Source of the DNA: Leifsonia aquatica H1aii
Lineage (GTDB): Bacteria > Actinomycetota > Actinomycetes > Actinomycetales > Microbacteriaceae
Assembly: GCF_000633535.1 (NCBI RefSeq)
Contig: NZ_AYMR01000001.1
Span: 1 to 64,000 of the forward strand
DNA length: 64,000 nt
Direction: 5' to 3'
The notes under the pieces were generated by a model. It was given only the letters and a program-made list of their open reading frames with translations, had not been told where the DNA came from and made no database searches. Within the stretch, counting starts at the first letter, position 1; each line of letters opens with the position of its first letter. Below are positions 27,047 through 36,521 of this stretch, piece by piece. The translations under genes were made by a program, and so were the position numbers.

Positions 27047-28025
27047 GATCGCCTTTCGGCAGCTCCAGGTTCGCATTCTCCATCGTGATTCGGATCCCAG
27101 ATCGCCGCAGCGCGAACACAAGCACTGCCGTTACGAACACCGCGAACACAGCGGCTGCACCCCAGCTCGCTGCGCCGGCGGGGTTGTCACGGATCGTCGC
27201 AAGATACCAGCCGGCAAGCCAGGGCGTCGCTGCGAGTGCGAACACCGCCACCGCGGCAGGCCGACGCAGCAGGAGGAGGACGACCGCGACGACGATCACC
27301 AGCGCGACCATGACCGAGGGCGGGACTCGCGCCGCGAAGATGTACCGGAACTGGCGATCCGACGGCAGGTCGGGTACCAGCATCGCGTTCCACGCGTAGA
27401 CGCCGACGAAGAGCGCGATCCAGAGCGGGAGCCCGATGATGAGTTCGCGCCGTTTCGGCGACGCAGAGGCGGCCAGGAAAGCAGCGAGCGCGAAGAACAC
27501 CAGGTTCGTCGCGCTGGGGCCGTCCCATCCGGGCACGAGCGCATTCACGGACGGCAGCAGGATGGCCACGATTCCGCTCGCGGCGATGACGACCCGGGAG
27601 GCGCGGCCCGCGCCGACGAGGACAAGGACGAACGCCGCCACCCAGAGCGCAGTTACCGGCACGCCAGGGCTGAGGAAGGGCCCGAAGGTGCTCACGTCAG
27701 GCGCAGCCAGCCGAAGCGACGACCGATAGCGCGAGAGCGGCGCCCACCAACTGCTCCAGAACGAGACGAGCGAGAACACGAGGCCGTACCCGAAGGCCAG
27801 AGTTGCAGCGCCCGAGCGTAACCCCGCGGGGAGCACCACGGCGATCCGCGCAGTCAGGCCCCGAAACGCCAAGTCGATCAGCTCGCCGGCCGCGGGCTCA
27901 CTGCGACCGTCGTGATCCGCTCCCTCCAACAGCATCCCAACGACGACGTCTGCGTTGCGCATCCGCCACGACTGCGGATACCAACGCAGCACCGCCCTGT
28001 ACCGCGCTTCCAGATCCCGCGTCAT
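27036..28025 (-). CDS. membrane protein paired with PadR regulator
   Basis: 329 residues. The N-terminal ~55 are soluble (MTRDLEARYRAVLRWYPQSW...), followed by roughly nine hydrophobic helices. The pattern of a short Trp/Tyr-rich head plus helices, encoded right behind a PadR gene, is common in actinobacteria, where the product is uncharacterised. Its start overlaps the PadR stop by four bases (ATGA), so the two are translationally coupled. With the PadR gene truncated by the IS256 element, expression may be lost or now driven from the IS. Confidence 0.75.
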   Translation of the reverse strand: MTRDLEARYRAVLRWYPQSWRMRNADVVVGMLLEGADHDGRSEPAAGELIDLAFRGLTARIAVVLPAGLRSGAATLAFGYGLVFSLVSFWSSWWAPLSRYRSSLRLAAPDVSTFGPFLSPGVPVTALWVAAFVLVLVGAGRASRVVIAASGIVAILLPSVNALVPGWDGPSATNLVFFALAAFLAASASPKRRELIIGLPLWIALFVGVYAWNAMLVPDLPSDRQFRYIFAARVPPSVMVALVIVVAVVLLLLRRPAAVAVFALAATPWLAGWYLATIRDNPAGAASWGAAAVFAVFVTAVLVFALRRSGIRITMENANLELPKGDHPR

Positions 28026-28345
28026 CGCGTCGCCCCCGCGATCGTCGTCCCCGTCGGTCGCCGCAACCGCTCCCGCGCACGTTTCGCGTTCTCCTCGAGC
28101 CGTGACACTTCCTCGGCGAGCCGCTCCCTCCCCGAGGTCGACAGGGCGAAGTAGCGCCGCAGCCTCCCACTGACGACCTCGTCGCGCACATGCTGGACGA
28201 GCCCTGCCCCTTCAGCGCGCTCGATGATCGCGTAGAGCGATCCCACCTTCAGCGTCACCCGCCCGTCGGAGAGGTCAGCCACTTCGGACAGCAGGGCATA
28301 GCCATGCTTCGGGCCGTCGGCGAGTGCCGCGAGGAGCAGGTTTGT
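28022..28345 (-). pseudogene. PadR regulator, 5' end lost to IS256
   Basis: In frame with the C-terminal part (LSDGRVTLKVGSLYAIIERAEGAGLVQ) the sequence continues upstream as NLLLAALADGPKHGYALLSEV, the PadR winged-helix start. It then runs directly into the IS256 terminal repeat, without an initiation codon of its own. The next internal Met would remove the first helix. PadR proteins repress their linked membrane gene and respond to small ligands; here the protein is probably not made in full. Confidence 0.75.
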
Positions 28346-28353
28346 CCGATGAA

Positions 28354-29671
28354 CGGTGTTTCTGGGCCGGCGGTCATTAGTTGATTCGGCCTTCGAAGGC
28401 GATTGCGAACGCGTTCAGCGCTGGCTTCCACCTTGTGGCCCAGCGTGCCCTGCCCCGACCCGTCGGGTCAAGCGAGCGGGTCACGAGATAGAGACACTTC
28501 AGCGCTGCAGCATCGTTGGGGAAGTGCCCACGAGCTCTGACCGCGCGGCGGTAGCGGGCGTTGAGGGACTCGATTGCGTTCGTGGAGCAGATGATCCGGC
28601 GGATCTCGACGTCCCAGTCCAGGAACGGCACGAACTCGGACCAGGCGTTCTGCCAGAGCTTCGAGATCGCTGGATACTGCCCACCCCACTTCGCGTCGAA
28701 CTCCTCGAACCGCTCCCGAGCGGCCGCTTCAGTCGGAGCCGTATAGACCGGTCGGAGGTCCTTGCCCATCTCTTCCCAGTAGTGCCGCGACGCGAACCGG
28801 AACGTGTTGCGGATCAGATGAATGATGCAGGTCTGCACCGTCGCCAGCGGCCACGCGGTGTTGATCGACTCCGGCAGCCCTTTGAGCCCGTCGCAGACGA
28901 CGATGCAGACATCCTCGGCGCCACGGTTCTTGATCTCGGTGAGTACACCGAGCCAGAATTTCGCGCCCTCGCCGCCGTCGCCGGCCCAGATTCCGAGGAT
29001 GTCCCTCTCCCCGTTCACCGTGACACCCACGGCGATATAGAACGGCTTGTCCCGCACTTGGCCGTCGCGGACTTTCACCACCAGGGCATCGATGAACACG
29101 ACCGGATAGACGCGATCCAATGGTCGGTTCTGCCATTCGGTCATCTCCTCGATGACCTTGTCGGTGATCCGGCTGATCGTGTCCTTCGACACGGACGCGC
29201 CATAGACGTCGTCGAAGTGCGCGGCGACCTCTCCGGTCGTCAACCCACGCGCGGTGAGGGAGAGCACGATCTCGTCAACCCCGGTGAGCCGTCGTTGCCG
29301 TTTCTTGACGATCTTCGGCTCGAACGACCCCGCCCGGTCCCGCGGCACCTCGATCTCGACGGGACCGACCTCGGTCAGCACGGTCTTCGAGCGGCTGCCG
29401 TTGCGGATGTTGCCGCTCTCGGCCGGCGCGTGCTTCTCGTGACCGAGGTGCTCGGTCATCTCCGCCTCAAGCGCTGTCTCCAAGACTCGCTTGGTGAGTC
29501 CGTTCAGCAACCCGTCGGGGCCGACGAGGTCGACGCCCTGCCCCTTCGCTTGCCTCAGCAGCTGCTCCGCGAGCTGCTGCTCATCGATGATCTCTCCCAT
29601 CACAGGATCGATCATCTCGGTCGTGTCCATCACGGCCTGTTCCTCTCCGTCAGGCCGACCCAGAAACACCG
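28354..29671. mobile_element. IS256-family insertion sequence
   Basis: An intact transposase gene is bounded by 18-bp inverted repeats with one mismatch: CGGTGTTTCTGGGCCGGC at 28354-28371 and its inverse with one change at 29654-29671. Weaker similarity extends about 15 bases further out on both sides (TGTCYGAT). I could not find a convincing target duplication, so the exact edges are uncertain. It interrupts the PadR gene. Confidence 0.85.
28377..29630 (-). CDS. IS256-family (mutator) transposase
   Basis: 417 residues from the ATG at 29630, preferred because the upstream alternative lies inside the terminal repeat and GAGAGGA precedes it. DDE residues are visible: Asp in VFIDALVVKVRD, Asp in VCDGLKGLPESI and Glu in STNAIESLNARYRR. 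The signature CIIHLIRNTFRFASRHYW is also present. Length and C-terminus (AIAFEGRIN) match full-length relatives, so this is the one apparently active transposase in the window. Confidence 0.93.
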   Translation of the reverse strand: MDTTEMIDPVMGEIIDEQQLAEQLLRQAKGQGVDLVGPDGLLNGLTKRVLETALEAEMTEHLGHEKHAPAESGNIRNGSRSKTVLTEVGPVEIEVPRDRAGSFEPKIVKKRQRRLTGVDEIVLSLTARGLTTGEVAAHFDDVYGASVSKDTISRITDKVIEEMTEWQNRPLDRVYPVVFIDALVVKVRDGQVRDKPFYIAVGVTVNGERDILGIWAGDGGEGAKFWLGVLTEIKNRGAEDVCIVVCDGLKGLPESINTAWPLATVQTCIIHLIRNTFRFASRHYWEEMGKDLRPVYTAPTEAAARERFEEFDAKWGGQYPAISKLWQNAWSEFVPFLDWDVEIRRIICSTNAIESLNARYRRAVRARGHFPNDAAALKCLYLVTRSLDPTGRGRARWATRWKPALNAFAIAFEGRIN

Positions 29672-29991
29672 AAAATCAGACAGTCCCTTTTCTTTTGACG
29701 GCCAACCTTAGATCGATTTTCGGCGAACTTTAGATAGGCACTCTGTTATTGCGCGAGTCGTCGGCCGATCGCACCGCCGCCAGTTTGGGATCCTAATGGA
29801 GATCGCTTGTGTCGCCCAGGCTCATCGCAAGGACAGCAACTCGCTGGATCTGCGTACGATCTAGGACTGTTGTGACGGCTCGATTTAGGACCACTCCTGG
29901 TTGTGACAGTCGGATTCAGGATCACCTCTATCGGGTGCAGGGCGCTCTGATTCGCCCCGGGTTAGTGGAGGGCTGGTTCTCCCAGCGGCGG
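29672..29991. other. no recognisable gene
   Basis: Spacer between the IS256 copy and IS3 remnants. It contains CTAAGGT/ACTTTAGATAGGCAC-like sequence that may be the end of another element. No gene. Confidence 0.35.
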
Positions 29992-30180
29992 CTAGTGCTG
30001 GAGATCGATCTCGCGGTAGTTCTCGTTCTCCTTGTCGATTGGTGTGAGGTGTGCGATCGATGGGTGCAGCCGGTTCTCGTTGACCAGTGCGCCCAGGAGA
30101 GTCTCGCGGGTTCGAGCTCGTCGACGGTGCGGAACGGGCCATCGATCTTCATGCGCTCAAGGCCCGAGTTGAGCTCGGAT
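29992..30180 (-). pseudogene. IS3-type transposase C-terminal remnant
   Basis: The minus strand reads GALVNENRLHPSIAHLTPID then KENENYREIDLQH and TAG. This is the last ~35 residues of an IS3-family OrfB (compare the usual NxxRLHxxxxYLTPxxxE). Upstream sequence is frame-broken. It faces a second, unrelated IS3-type tail on the plus strand. Confidence 0.65.
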
Positions 30181-30194
30181 AGGCTGAGCAAAAC

Positions 30195-30420
30195 CGAGAG
30201 ACGTTGCAACGACCGTCAGAATTCGCCATGGAATCGTTCTGGTCGACCATATACCGCGAGCTCCTGGACCGCCTTACCTGGGACGCTCCGGCGGAGCTCG
30301 GGCTGCGATCTTCGAATGGATCGAAGCGTTCTACACGCCCGCCGCCGGCAGACCGTCCTCGGCTACCTCTGCCCGATCAAGTTCGAAGCCCTTCACACCA
30401 GCACCGAGATCGCGGCATGA
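30195..30420 (+). pseudogene. IS3-type transposase C-terminal remnant
   Basis: Frame pieces read MESFWSTIYRELLDRLTWDA, then AIFEWIEAFYT after one shift, then RRRRQTVLGYLCPIKFEALH after another, ending in TGA. Together they give the C-terminal quarter of an IS3-family OrfB, including the catalytic Glu region. At least two frameshifts make it inactive. Confidence 0.7.
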
Positions 30421-30437
30421 TCAACGCAACAACCGTG

Positions 30438-30460
30438 TCCGGAAAACCGGGTCAGGCTCC
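30438..30460. repeat. IS3-type end sequence, repeated at 51482
   Basis: TCCGGAAAACCGGGTCAGG plus CTCC here recurs at 51482-51504 with one change. It follows an IS3 tail in both places, so it is probably the terminal repeat of that element type. The next ~190 bases to the regulator stop hold no gene. Confidence 0.55.
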
Positions 30461-30654
30461 GCCTGATCCTCGTTCGAATCCTGTTCTACGAAGTTCATAC
30501 TGGTTGGGTTGGCGCTCGATTCGCGAAATGGCGGATCGGCCGCATGGGGATAGAGCGGTGCGCGCCAGATGCGGGAAACCCTCGAGCCGAACCCGAACAG
30601 CCTTTGACGGGCGACAGCGCGCCAGCCGCCTCGGTTGGGTTCGGTGTCCATGCT

Positions 30655-33249
30655 TCAAAGCTCGCCCGGGAGGAATTGCAGGGCTTTCCTCGTGTCTAGG
30701 CCCAGCTTCTTCAGAATGTTGTGCAGGTGGCTCTCGACAGTGCGCACACTGATAACGAGAGAGTTCGAGATCTCCCCATTCGAATAACCAGCGGCTGCGA
30801 GGCGAGCGACTTCGCGTTCCCGTTCACTCAATCGACGCTTCGGCGAAACGAAACGAGAGGTCGAGATCTTGCGAGGAGAATGACCGCTGATCAGGCGATT
30901 GGTTAGATCACGAGCCCGTTTTAGGGACTCATCGTCTCGCCTGTCTGTGGCGAGCAAAGCTGCATATCTGACCGAATCGAGTGCGAGACCGTATCTGCCG
31001 TTGTCGTGGAGCACCTGCGCGGCTCTCAGGAGAGCGTCTATGTTCCGATCGTAACTCGCGCGCAGGTAAGCAGCCCATGATGCAAAGAAGTTACCCTCCA
31101 TTGTGTCGACTACGGCTTCCGCGAGCTCCAGCCGTGCGGGATCCATCCAGATTTCCAAGGAGGTCAAGTACTCGTAGCAGGCAGCGTATCTATTCCCGCG
31201 CTCCCGAGACCTCTCCGCTGCATCCCACAAGCTGTCAGCCGTCTTCTGCGGGTCCGAGAGGTTTTCGATGTCGGCAAGAGCGAGAGCCTGGGCCTGGATG
31301 GGAAGTGCTCCCCCGGAGCTACCGGCTTCCCGGAGTTCGTGAATGTAGCGCTGCGCAGTCGTCATTTTCCCGAGGTGGAAAGCGACGACGGCAGCGCAAC
31401 TGAGCAGTATGGTCTTGATGCTCGGAGGTATTGGAGCGGGATCGCCTGCTGCAAAGACTGAGTCCAGGATTTCCTCGGTTGCCTCGTATTCCCCCGTCCC
31501 GACCAGGATGTAGGCGATCCCGGCGCTGTAGGCGCGCACGGCTTCGATTTCGAGGAGTCCGCGGGCTTCGTCGAGACCGCGATGGAGCAGCCGCAAGCCA
31601 CGATCCGCGTTTCCGGAAGACGCGTGCGCGAATGCGCCCCATACGCGGGAGTAGATCGAGGTCCAGGTCGGATCGATTCGTTCGACTTCGTTGAGGTCGG
31701 TGAGCGCCAATTGGAAGTCTCCCCGAGCGAGCGAAACCAGAATGCGGACTTCGTACACTCCGAGCGAAACCGCTGTCGGTGCTGGAGCGCGCGGGAGCTC
31801 CAATTCGAGGCACCGAAGGCCCTCATTCGACACGTCCAATGTGTCGTCATTGAGGAGGATAGAGACTTTCTCTGCTCTCAGCGCAGGCGCGTATTCCCCA
31901 GCACTGGGGATCTGTTCATCGAGGTCGGCAATGGCAGCAGCGGGTTCACCACGTGTATAGGCCTGCCAGCGGGCCCGTGTGATCGCAAAGTCCGCGCGGT
32001 CGCCCATTTCGCCGATCTGGATATCAGTGTTGAGAACGATGTGTCCTAGCCGGTCCGGCTCCGAATTGTCGTTGATCAACACATTCATGTAACGGACGGC
32101 CGACGCCGGAGATGGAATGGCATCCCATTCCGCACCGGAGATGATGTGGCGCGCTCGAGCCCTTTCCCGCAGCAGGCGGACGAAGACGGCGTCGTTTTCG
32201 TGGCTACTTCTTGGGACGGTTGCTTCTACGCCCAACAGGGTTCCCATCGGGCTTTCGGAGCCCAATTTCCGTGCGATGGCGTCGATGAGTCTGACTCGCC
32301 GAGCTGCAATCGGCAAGTGGCGAATGTACTCGACCAGCAATGGAGGCGTCACCGTGACCAGTTGGCGGCTCCCGGAAGAAACGAGCGAGATGAGCGATCG
32401 TTCCTCCAGCGATTCAAGCGATTCCCAATCGACAAGCAAGCGAACTGTGTCGAGATCTGCTACTCCGACAAGAGCGATAGTCTCCAAGGTGTCCCGTTCG
32501 ATTGGGTCGACCCCACCGAGATATGCCTCCATCTGACCGGAGAGCGCGGGGCTCCAAAACTCACCGACCGATGTCCACAAACCGTCGTCACCTCGCTCGA
32601 TCCGAGCTTCACGGAGAGCGGTCTCCACCAGGCTGACGACGAGACCGATGTTTCCGCCAGACTTAGCGTAGATTCTGCTCGTCATCCCTGCTTCAGCGGG
32701 CCCCTCTAGCTTGTTTGAGACAACCGTGAAGATTTCTTCGAAGCGCATGGGTGAGATCTCGACGACGAGGGCCGAGTCGAGTGTTGAAGTGGCGGGCCCG
32801 CTTGGGGTGTGACGAGCGGAGAGCCCCCTCAGCCGCGAACGAACCACGGGGAGGCCGGTGCCAAGCTGTACCGCCTGAACGACTCCCCATGACATTTTGT
32901 CGAGGTCCTCCCAGTCATCAATCAGGAGCACTGACTTCTCACGCTCCACGAGTGCCTGGAGCGCAGCAACCGCGTTTTGCAGCGGCGAGTGGCCGCGTGT
33001 CTGGTCGACCCCTTCGACACCTGCGATATATAAAGCGGCCAATGGTTGTTCCTTGAGCGAAGCCACCCCCCGGAGGAACACCACGAACCATCCCGCGGTT
33101 TTCAGTCGCTGTTCGAGCGCAACGAGAAATGCCGATCGGCCGCTGGTGCGCTCACCGATTACGTCGACACTGTTTCCCGATTGTATGAAGGAAACCGCGA
33201 TGTCCAACTCTTCGATTCGCCCAACGAAAACGGATGCTTGCTTCCGCAT
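30655..33249 (-). CDS. LuxR-type STAND regulator, Arg-P-loop (paralogue 1)
   Basis: 864 residues in the layout of large ATP-binding LuxR regulators. An N-terminal P-loop reads GERTSGRS (residues 32-39), with Arg38 where the invariant Walker A Lys is expected. Walker B is [12 protein letters not shown] winged-helix-like and helical repeat (TPR-like) middle follows. The C-terminal LuxR HTH is [20 protein letters not shown] with [19 protein letters not shown]. It is ~40-50 % similar by eye over its length to the 866-residue protein at 37740-40340. Such proteins usually switch on neighbouring genes after binding a ligand and nucleotide. Nearby candidates include the small gene at 33446 and surface-protein genes. 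IS3 debris lies immediately behind it. Confidence 0.88.
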   Translation of the reverse strand: MRKQASVFVGRIEELDIAVSFIQSGNSVDVIGERTSGRSAFLVALEQRLKTAGWFVVFLRGVASLKEQPLAALYIAGVEGVDQTRGHSPLQNAVAALQALVEREKSVLLIDDWEDLDKMSWGVVQAVQLGTGLPVVRSRLRGLSARHTPSGPATSTLDSALVVEISPMRFEEIFTVVSNKLEGPAEAGMTSRIYAKSGGNIGLVVSLVETALREARIERGDDGLWTSVGEFWSPALSGQMEAYLGGVDPIERDTLETIALVGVADLDTVRLLVDWESLESLEERSLISLVSSGSRQLVTVTPPLLVEYIRHLPIAARRVRLIDAIARKLGSESPMGTLLGVEATVPRSSHENDAVFVRLLRERARARHIISGAEWDAIPSPASAVRYMNVLINDNSEPDRLGHIVLNTDIQIGEMGDRADFAITRARWQAYTRGEPAAAIADLDEQIPSAGEYAPALRAEKVSILLNDDTLDVSNEGLRCLELELPRAPAPTAVSLGVYEVRILVSLARGDFQLALTDLNEVERIDPTWTSIYSRVWGAFAHASSGNADRGLRLLHRGLDEARGLLEIEAVRAYSAGIAYILVGTGEYEATEEILDSVFAAGDPAPIPPSIKTILLSCAAVVAFHLGKMTTAQRYIHELREAGSSGGALPIQAQALALADIENLSDPQKTADSLWDAAERSRERGNRYAACYEYLTSLEIWMDPARLELAEAVVDTMEGNFFASWAAYLRASYDRNIDALLRAAQVLHDNGRYGLALDSVRYAALLATDRRDDESLKRARDLTNRLISGHSPRKISTSRFVSPKRRLSEREREVARLAAAGYSNGEISNSLVISVRTVESHLHNILKKLGLDTRKALQFLPGEL

Positions 33250-33445
33250 CAGAACTCATTTCGTGTGGTTGGTGATAGGCGCAACAACCGCGCAGTCCAT
33301 CCCCCTCAATCAGGTGAGTCGGTCCTCTAGTTGGCAAGTTATTCAAAGCGTGAATCAAGAGGGGCGATAAGGGAAGTTGAGTTAACCTTCGGTATCTCGC
33401 GCTGGCGCTTGGGGAGCGCATAGCATCCGCGTCGAGGAAGTCTCG

Positions 33446-33712
33446 TCAGGAGTGCTGAGGTCGTGGTCCTTCGGGCAAGTTCTCAAGAGCTGCCTCTTCC
33501 GAAGGGTCCGTCAAGGATCCAAGAAGAAGACGAAACGCACGGATTGAGAATTCCTCGCAAAGCATTTGGAAAACCAGGTCATCAAGCCTGCTGTTTGTAG
33601 GATCTTCGCAGGCGGGGCTTCCGTTCGCCTTTTGGGATTCGAAGGAGCGTACGGCATCGATGGCACGCTCAAAGCTCTCAGCAAGTGAACGACTTTGGCT
33701 CGCAGTCAGCAT
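33446..33712 (-). CDS. small hypothetical protein
   Basis: 88 residues from the ATG at 33712, preceded by GGGAG. A longer frame from 33892 runs through a strong hairpin and looks non-coding. The sequence is helical and acidic (LAESFERAIDAVRSFESQ; LDDLVFQMLCEEFSIRAFRLLLG). I do not recognise a family. It lies upstream of, and in the same direction as, the LuxR-type gene with a 196-base gap, so it could be co-regulated. Confidence 0.45.
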   Translation of the reverse strand: MLTASQSRSLAESFERAIDAVRSFESQKANGSPACEDPTNSRLDDLVFQMLCEEFSIRAFRLLLGSLTDPSEEAALENLPEGPRPQHS

Positions 33713-33775
33713 GACACTCCCATCCTCGGCCGAATAGACGGCGGCACACGATTTCTGATCAGCTCTACCCTGAAT

Positions 33776-33819
33776 GAGGAGAGGTGCCTCGGAACCCGAA
33801 TTGCGAGGCACCTCTCTTC
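33776..33819. terminator. long hairpin, terminator or attenuator
   Basis: AGAGGTGCCTCG (33780-33791) and CGAGGCACCTCT (33804-33815) pair perfectly over 12 bp around a 12-base loop, and four further pairs, one of them G-T, extend the stem. It lies 64 bases upstream of the small gene at 33712. Neither side has a clear U-run, though CTCTCTTC follows on the plus strand. Confidence 0.55.
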
Positions 33820-33982
33820 GTCCGCTGTCTGCGATACCCGTTCGCGCAGGCGGAACTTGCGTCGTTAGCAGGAATCGCGTCGCGATTCTCACTGCCTTTG
33901 TGCAAGTAATCCAATTCTCTAAGGTCGTGGGGGCGAGGGGCGCAATCGATCAGGTTTAAGTAGCCCATACGCGACAAGATCA

Positions 33983-34236
33983 GTGCTTACTGATCCGTCA
34001 TGTGCGCTGTCGCCCCTCTTTCTTTGCGTACTATTGGGGTTTTTCTTTGCTATCTCAGTACCTATCTGCTGGGTGATCCGTGTCCGGAGACCGCTGCGGC
34101 TCCCCGGCGCCGCCCGGCCGCCGAGCGTCGAGGAAGCGTGCATCGTCGTCTACGGGGACCCAAAGCGGCTGCCGGACTCGGTGACCACCAAGGTGGGAGG
34201 TCGCGACCGTGAAGACACACTTCATCCGACTGATGC
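33983..34236 (+). pseudogene. unidentified reading frame cut by IS3 element
   Basis: An open frame with one strongly hydrophobic segment (LFLCVLLGFFFAISVPICWVI) followed by a basic and polar stretch runs into the left end of the IS3 element. No family is recognised. It may be a truncated single-TM protein or chance. Confidence 0.25.
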
Positions 34237-34279
34237 GAATCGCCCTGGGTTTGGTTCGCTTCTTTTGGGAGGATGAACC

Positions 34280-34594
34280 ATGCCCCGTCGGTTCCCGCCG
34301 GTGTTGTGGCAGCGAGCGTTCCGCGTGCTCGAGGAGGCGTTGCTTGACCACGAGACCGAGTACGCGGCGATCACTCATGTCAGCAGCAAGCTCGGCTTCG
34401 CGACCGGGACACTGCGGAAGTGGAAGCGCCGCTCCGAGGTCGATTTGGGCGCCCGTCTGGGCACGACCAGTAACGAGCTCGCGGAGATCAAACGCCTCAA
34501 GCGGGAGTACGTCGAGTTGAGGTGTGCTGACGAGATATTGAAGGCCGCACCGGCGTTTTTCGCGGCGGAACTCGACCGCCGCGCGACGAGATGA
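34280..34594 (+). CDS. IS3-family OrfA
   Basis: 104 residues: an N-terminal HTH (FRVLEEALLDHETEYAAITH...GFATGTLRKWKRR) and a C-terminal leucine-zipper-like stretch (ELAEIKRLKREYVELRCADE). ILKAAPAFFAAELDR matches the IS3 OrfA tail, where the -1 frameshift to OrfB normally occurs. The start is ATG after GGGAGG. The stop overlaps the OrfB start by four bases (ATGA). It looks intact, but without OrfB it cannot transpose the element. Confidence 0.8.
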   Translation: MPRRFPPVLWQRAFRVLEEALLDHETEYAAITHVSSKLGFATGTLRKWKRRSEVDLGARLGTTSNELAEIKRLKREYVELRCADEILKAAPAFFAAELDRRATR

Positions 34595-35480
34595 TCTGGT
34601 TCGTCGACGTGTTCCGGGATCGTTTCGGGGTCGAGGCCATCTGCCGCACGATCGGTGGGACAGCGTGTGGGTTCCTCACCGCTCGCGGTTGTCGGGCCGC
34701 GAAGACCAGAGCAGCCTCCCGCCCGGGCGGCTCTGCACGACGAACTCCTGATCCCCGAGGTGGTGCGGGTGCACGCGGACAGCTACGGCGTCTACGGGAT
34801 CCGGACGATGGACGCCCTGGTGTGCCGGCAAGGGTGGGAGATCGGCCGCGATCAGACTGGCAGGCTCATGCGTGCCGTCGGGATCTGCGGCGTGAATCGG
34901 TCGAAGAAGGTGTTCACCAGGAAACACGACCTGGCCTTGCAACGCCCGGCGGACGGGGTGAAGCGTCGGTTCATCGCGGACGCGCCCCGCAGGCTCTGGG
35001 TCGCCGACATCACCTTTGTCGCGTTCGTGATCGACGTGTACTCGCGACGCTTCGTGGGCTGGAACTATGAAGGCCGACATCCTGCCCCTCCAAGCCCTCG
35101 ATATGGCTGCCTGGGGCGACGGGGGAGCCTGGAGGGGCTGGTCCATCACGCCGATCACTGGTCGAACTACATGTCCCTGGTATTCACGGACCGAATCGTC
35201 GAACTCGGCGCGACACCGTCGACCGGCGCCGTCGGCGACTCCTACGACAACGCCCCGCCGAGGCCGTGAACGGGCTCTACAAGACCGAGCTGATCCGCCG
35301 CCAAGGCCCGTGGCGCACCGTCGAGCAGGTTGAGCTCGCGACCCTGGAATACGTATGGTGGTGGAACAACCGCCGGCTGGACGGTGACCTCGACCTCCGC
35401 GCCCCGCCGAAGTCGAGGCCGGGTACTACGCTGACCGCGAATCACCGGTGCCGGCCACCGCCAGCCACGGAGAACCCCAG
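34591..35480 (+). pseudogene. IS3-family OrfB, frameshifted
   Basis: Pieces in several frames give the retroviral-integrase-type transposase: RDRFGVEAICRTIG, then LHDELLIPEVVRVHADSYGV with YGIRTMDALVCRQGWEIGRD, then FIDVYSRRF-like FVIDVYSRRFVGWN, then HHADHWSNYMSLVFTDRIVE, then NGLYKTELIRRQGPW. The WSGFxYVA segment between the DITFVA and FVIDVYSRR parts is deleted, and there are at least three frameshifts. Inactive. Confidence 0.8.
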
Positions 35481-35587
35481 GAACGAAACTCAGGGCGATT
35501 CACTCACCCAGCTCGCCGGACTCGCCGACACCGATGGCTCCCTCCTAGTCAAGATGCAACGGCGCGTCTGTGCGCCATACTGACCCC

Positions 35588-35845
35588 ATGAGTCAGGCCG
35601 GGTCGCACAGCGAAAAGAACCCCTTCATCACCTTCTTGAAGCGGCGATGGCTCGCCATCGTGCTCGTCGTACTGCTCGTCATCGTCGCGATCCAGAACGC
35701 GGTCGGCAGCGACACCGCGACGATCTTCCTGCTCTGGGGCCAGCTGGCGATGCCCACCTGGGCGCTCGTCCTCATCATCTTCGTCATCGGGGCGATCGCC
35801 GGCTGGATGATGTCGCGCAACCGGGCGGCCCGCCAGCGACGCTGA
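35588..35845 (+). CDS. LapA-domain (DUF1049) membrane protein
   Basis: 85 residues with two membrane helices: WLAIVLVVLLVIVAIQNAV and ALVLIIFVIGAIAGWMMS. The QN after the first helix and a basic tail (RNRAARQRR) are typical of the LapA/LPS-assembly-like DUF1049 family. In Gram-positives its role is unknown. The ATG at 35588 is preferred over one 18 bases upstream. It lies 87 bases past the end of the IS3 copy. Confidence 0.75.
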   Translation: MSQAGSHSEKNPFITFLKRRWLAIVLVVLLVIVAIQNAVGSDTATIFLLWGQLAMPTWALVLIIFVIGAIAGWMMSRNRAARQRR

Positions 35846-35902
35846 CCCGATCAACAGAAGCGGCTGCGCGCCCGAGCACACGCTGCCACTACGGTGAGAG
35901 GC

Positions 35903-36289
35903 ATGAACAACCTGCACTCCCCCCGTCCCTTCCGGACTGCCCGCGCCGCCCTCACTCTCACCGCAGTGGCCGCGGTGATCGCCCTGTCCGGATGCTCCTC
36001 CTCGGCTTCCGCCTTCACGGGGACGTGGGGCTCGACCGGCGTCGGCCAGCCGAACCTGACGATCAAGAACGACGGCACCTTCAGCGGCAACGACGGATGC
36101 AACAACCTCTCCGGCAAAGGATCCGCGAACGGCGACACATTCACCTTCGGCACCTTCGCCTCGACGAAGATGGCCTGCGAAGGCGTCACGACCTGGCTCA
36201 ACGACGCTGCCACCGCCACAATCTCCGACGGACAACTCACGGTCTTCGACAAGGGAGACACCAAGATCGGCACCCTCCCCCGCGGCTAA
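35903..36289 (+). CDS. META/HslJ-domain lipoprotein
   Basis: 128 residues from the ATG at 35903 with GAGAGG upstream. The signal peptide ends in the lipobox LSGC (Cys about residue 31). The mature part shows the META-domain pattern: FTGTWGSTGVG, then DGTFSGNDGCNNLSGKGSANG, with the key core GNDGCNNLSG, and TKMACEG. These domains occur in HslJ and in secreted proteins linked to stress or virulence; a precise role is not known. Membrane-anchored on the outer face. Confidence 0.82.
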   Translation: MNNLHSPRPFRTARAALTLTAVAAVIALSGCSSSASAFTGTWGSTGVGQPNLTIKNDGTFSGNDGCNNLSGKGSANGDTFTFGTFASTKMACEGVTTWLNDAATATISDGQLTVFDKGDTKIGTLPRG

Positions 36290-36387
36290 CCCAGGCGACT
36301 GCCTCTCACAGCAGCACGGACCACTGCTTAGGCCGGCGCTGCTGATTTCGGTCACCATGGCGCGGGCCTCGCGATCCAGAAGGAGGC

Positions 36388-36426
36388 GCCGCCGGCCCCG
36401 GGATGAGGGACCCGGGAGCCGGCGGC
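36388..36426. terminator. strong GC-rich hairpin
   Basis: GCCGCCGGCCCCGGG at 36388-36402 pairs with CCCGGGAGCCGGCGGC at 36411-36426, 15 bp with one bulged A, around eight bases. It lies ~100 bases behind the META gene and also beyond the end of the minus-strand remnant, so it may serve both directions. No U-run. Confidence 0.55.
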
Positions 36427-36521
36427 ATGAGCCTCATCCCATCGCAAGGCCAACGTGAGACGCACACCCGACAGCGCGGTCCCACCCCTACCAGCCGCCT
36501 GAGCGCTGCGACAATCATGCG

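Larger units (their letters stand above)
34237..35501. mobile_element. IS3-family element, decayed
   Basis: Inverted ends GAATCGCCCTGGGTTTGGTTC (first 20 bases quoted as GAATCGCCCTGGGTTTGGTT) at 34237-34257 and its inverse with two mismatches at 35481-35501 enclose orfA and a frameshifted orfB. No target duplication was identified with confidence. Confidence 0.75.

Noticed and set aside
28356-29711. 451-codon plus-strand frame opposite the IS256 transposase
   Set aside because: Mirror frame of a GC-rich gene; DDE residues and family length are on the minus strand.
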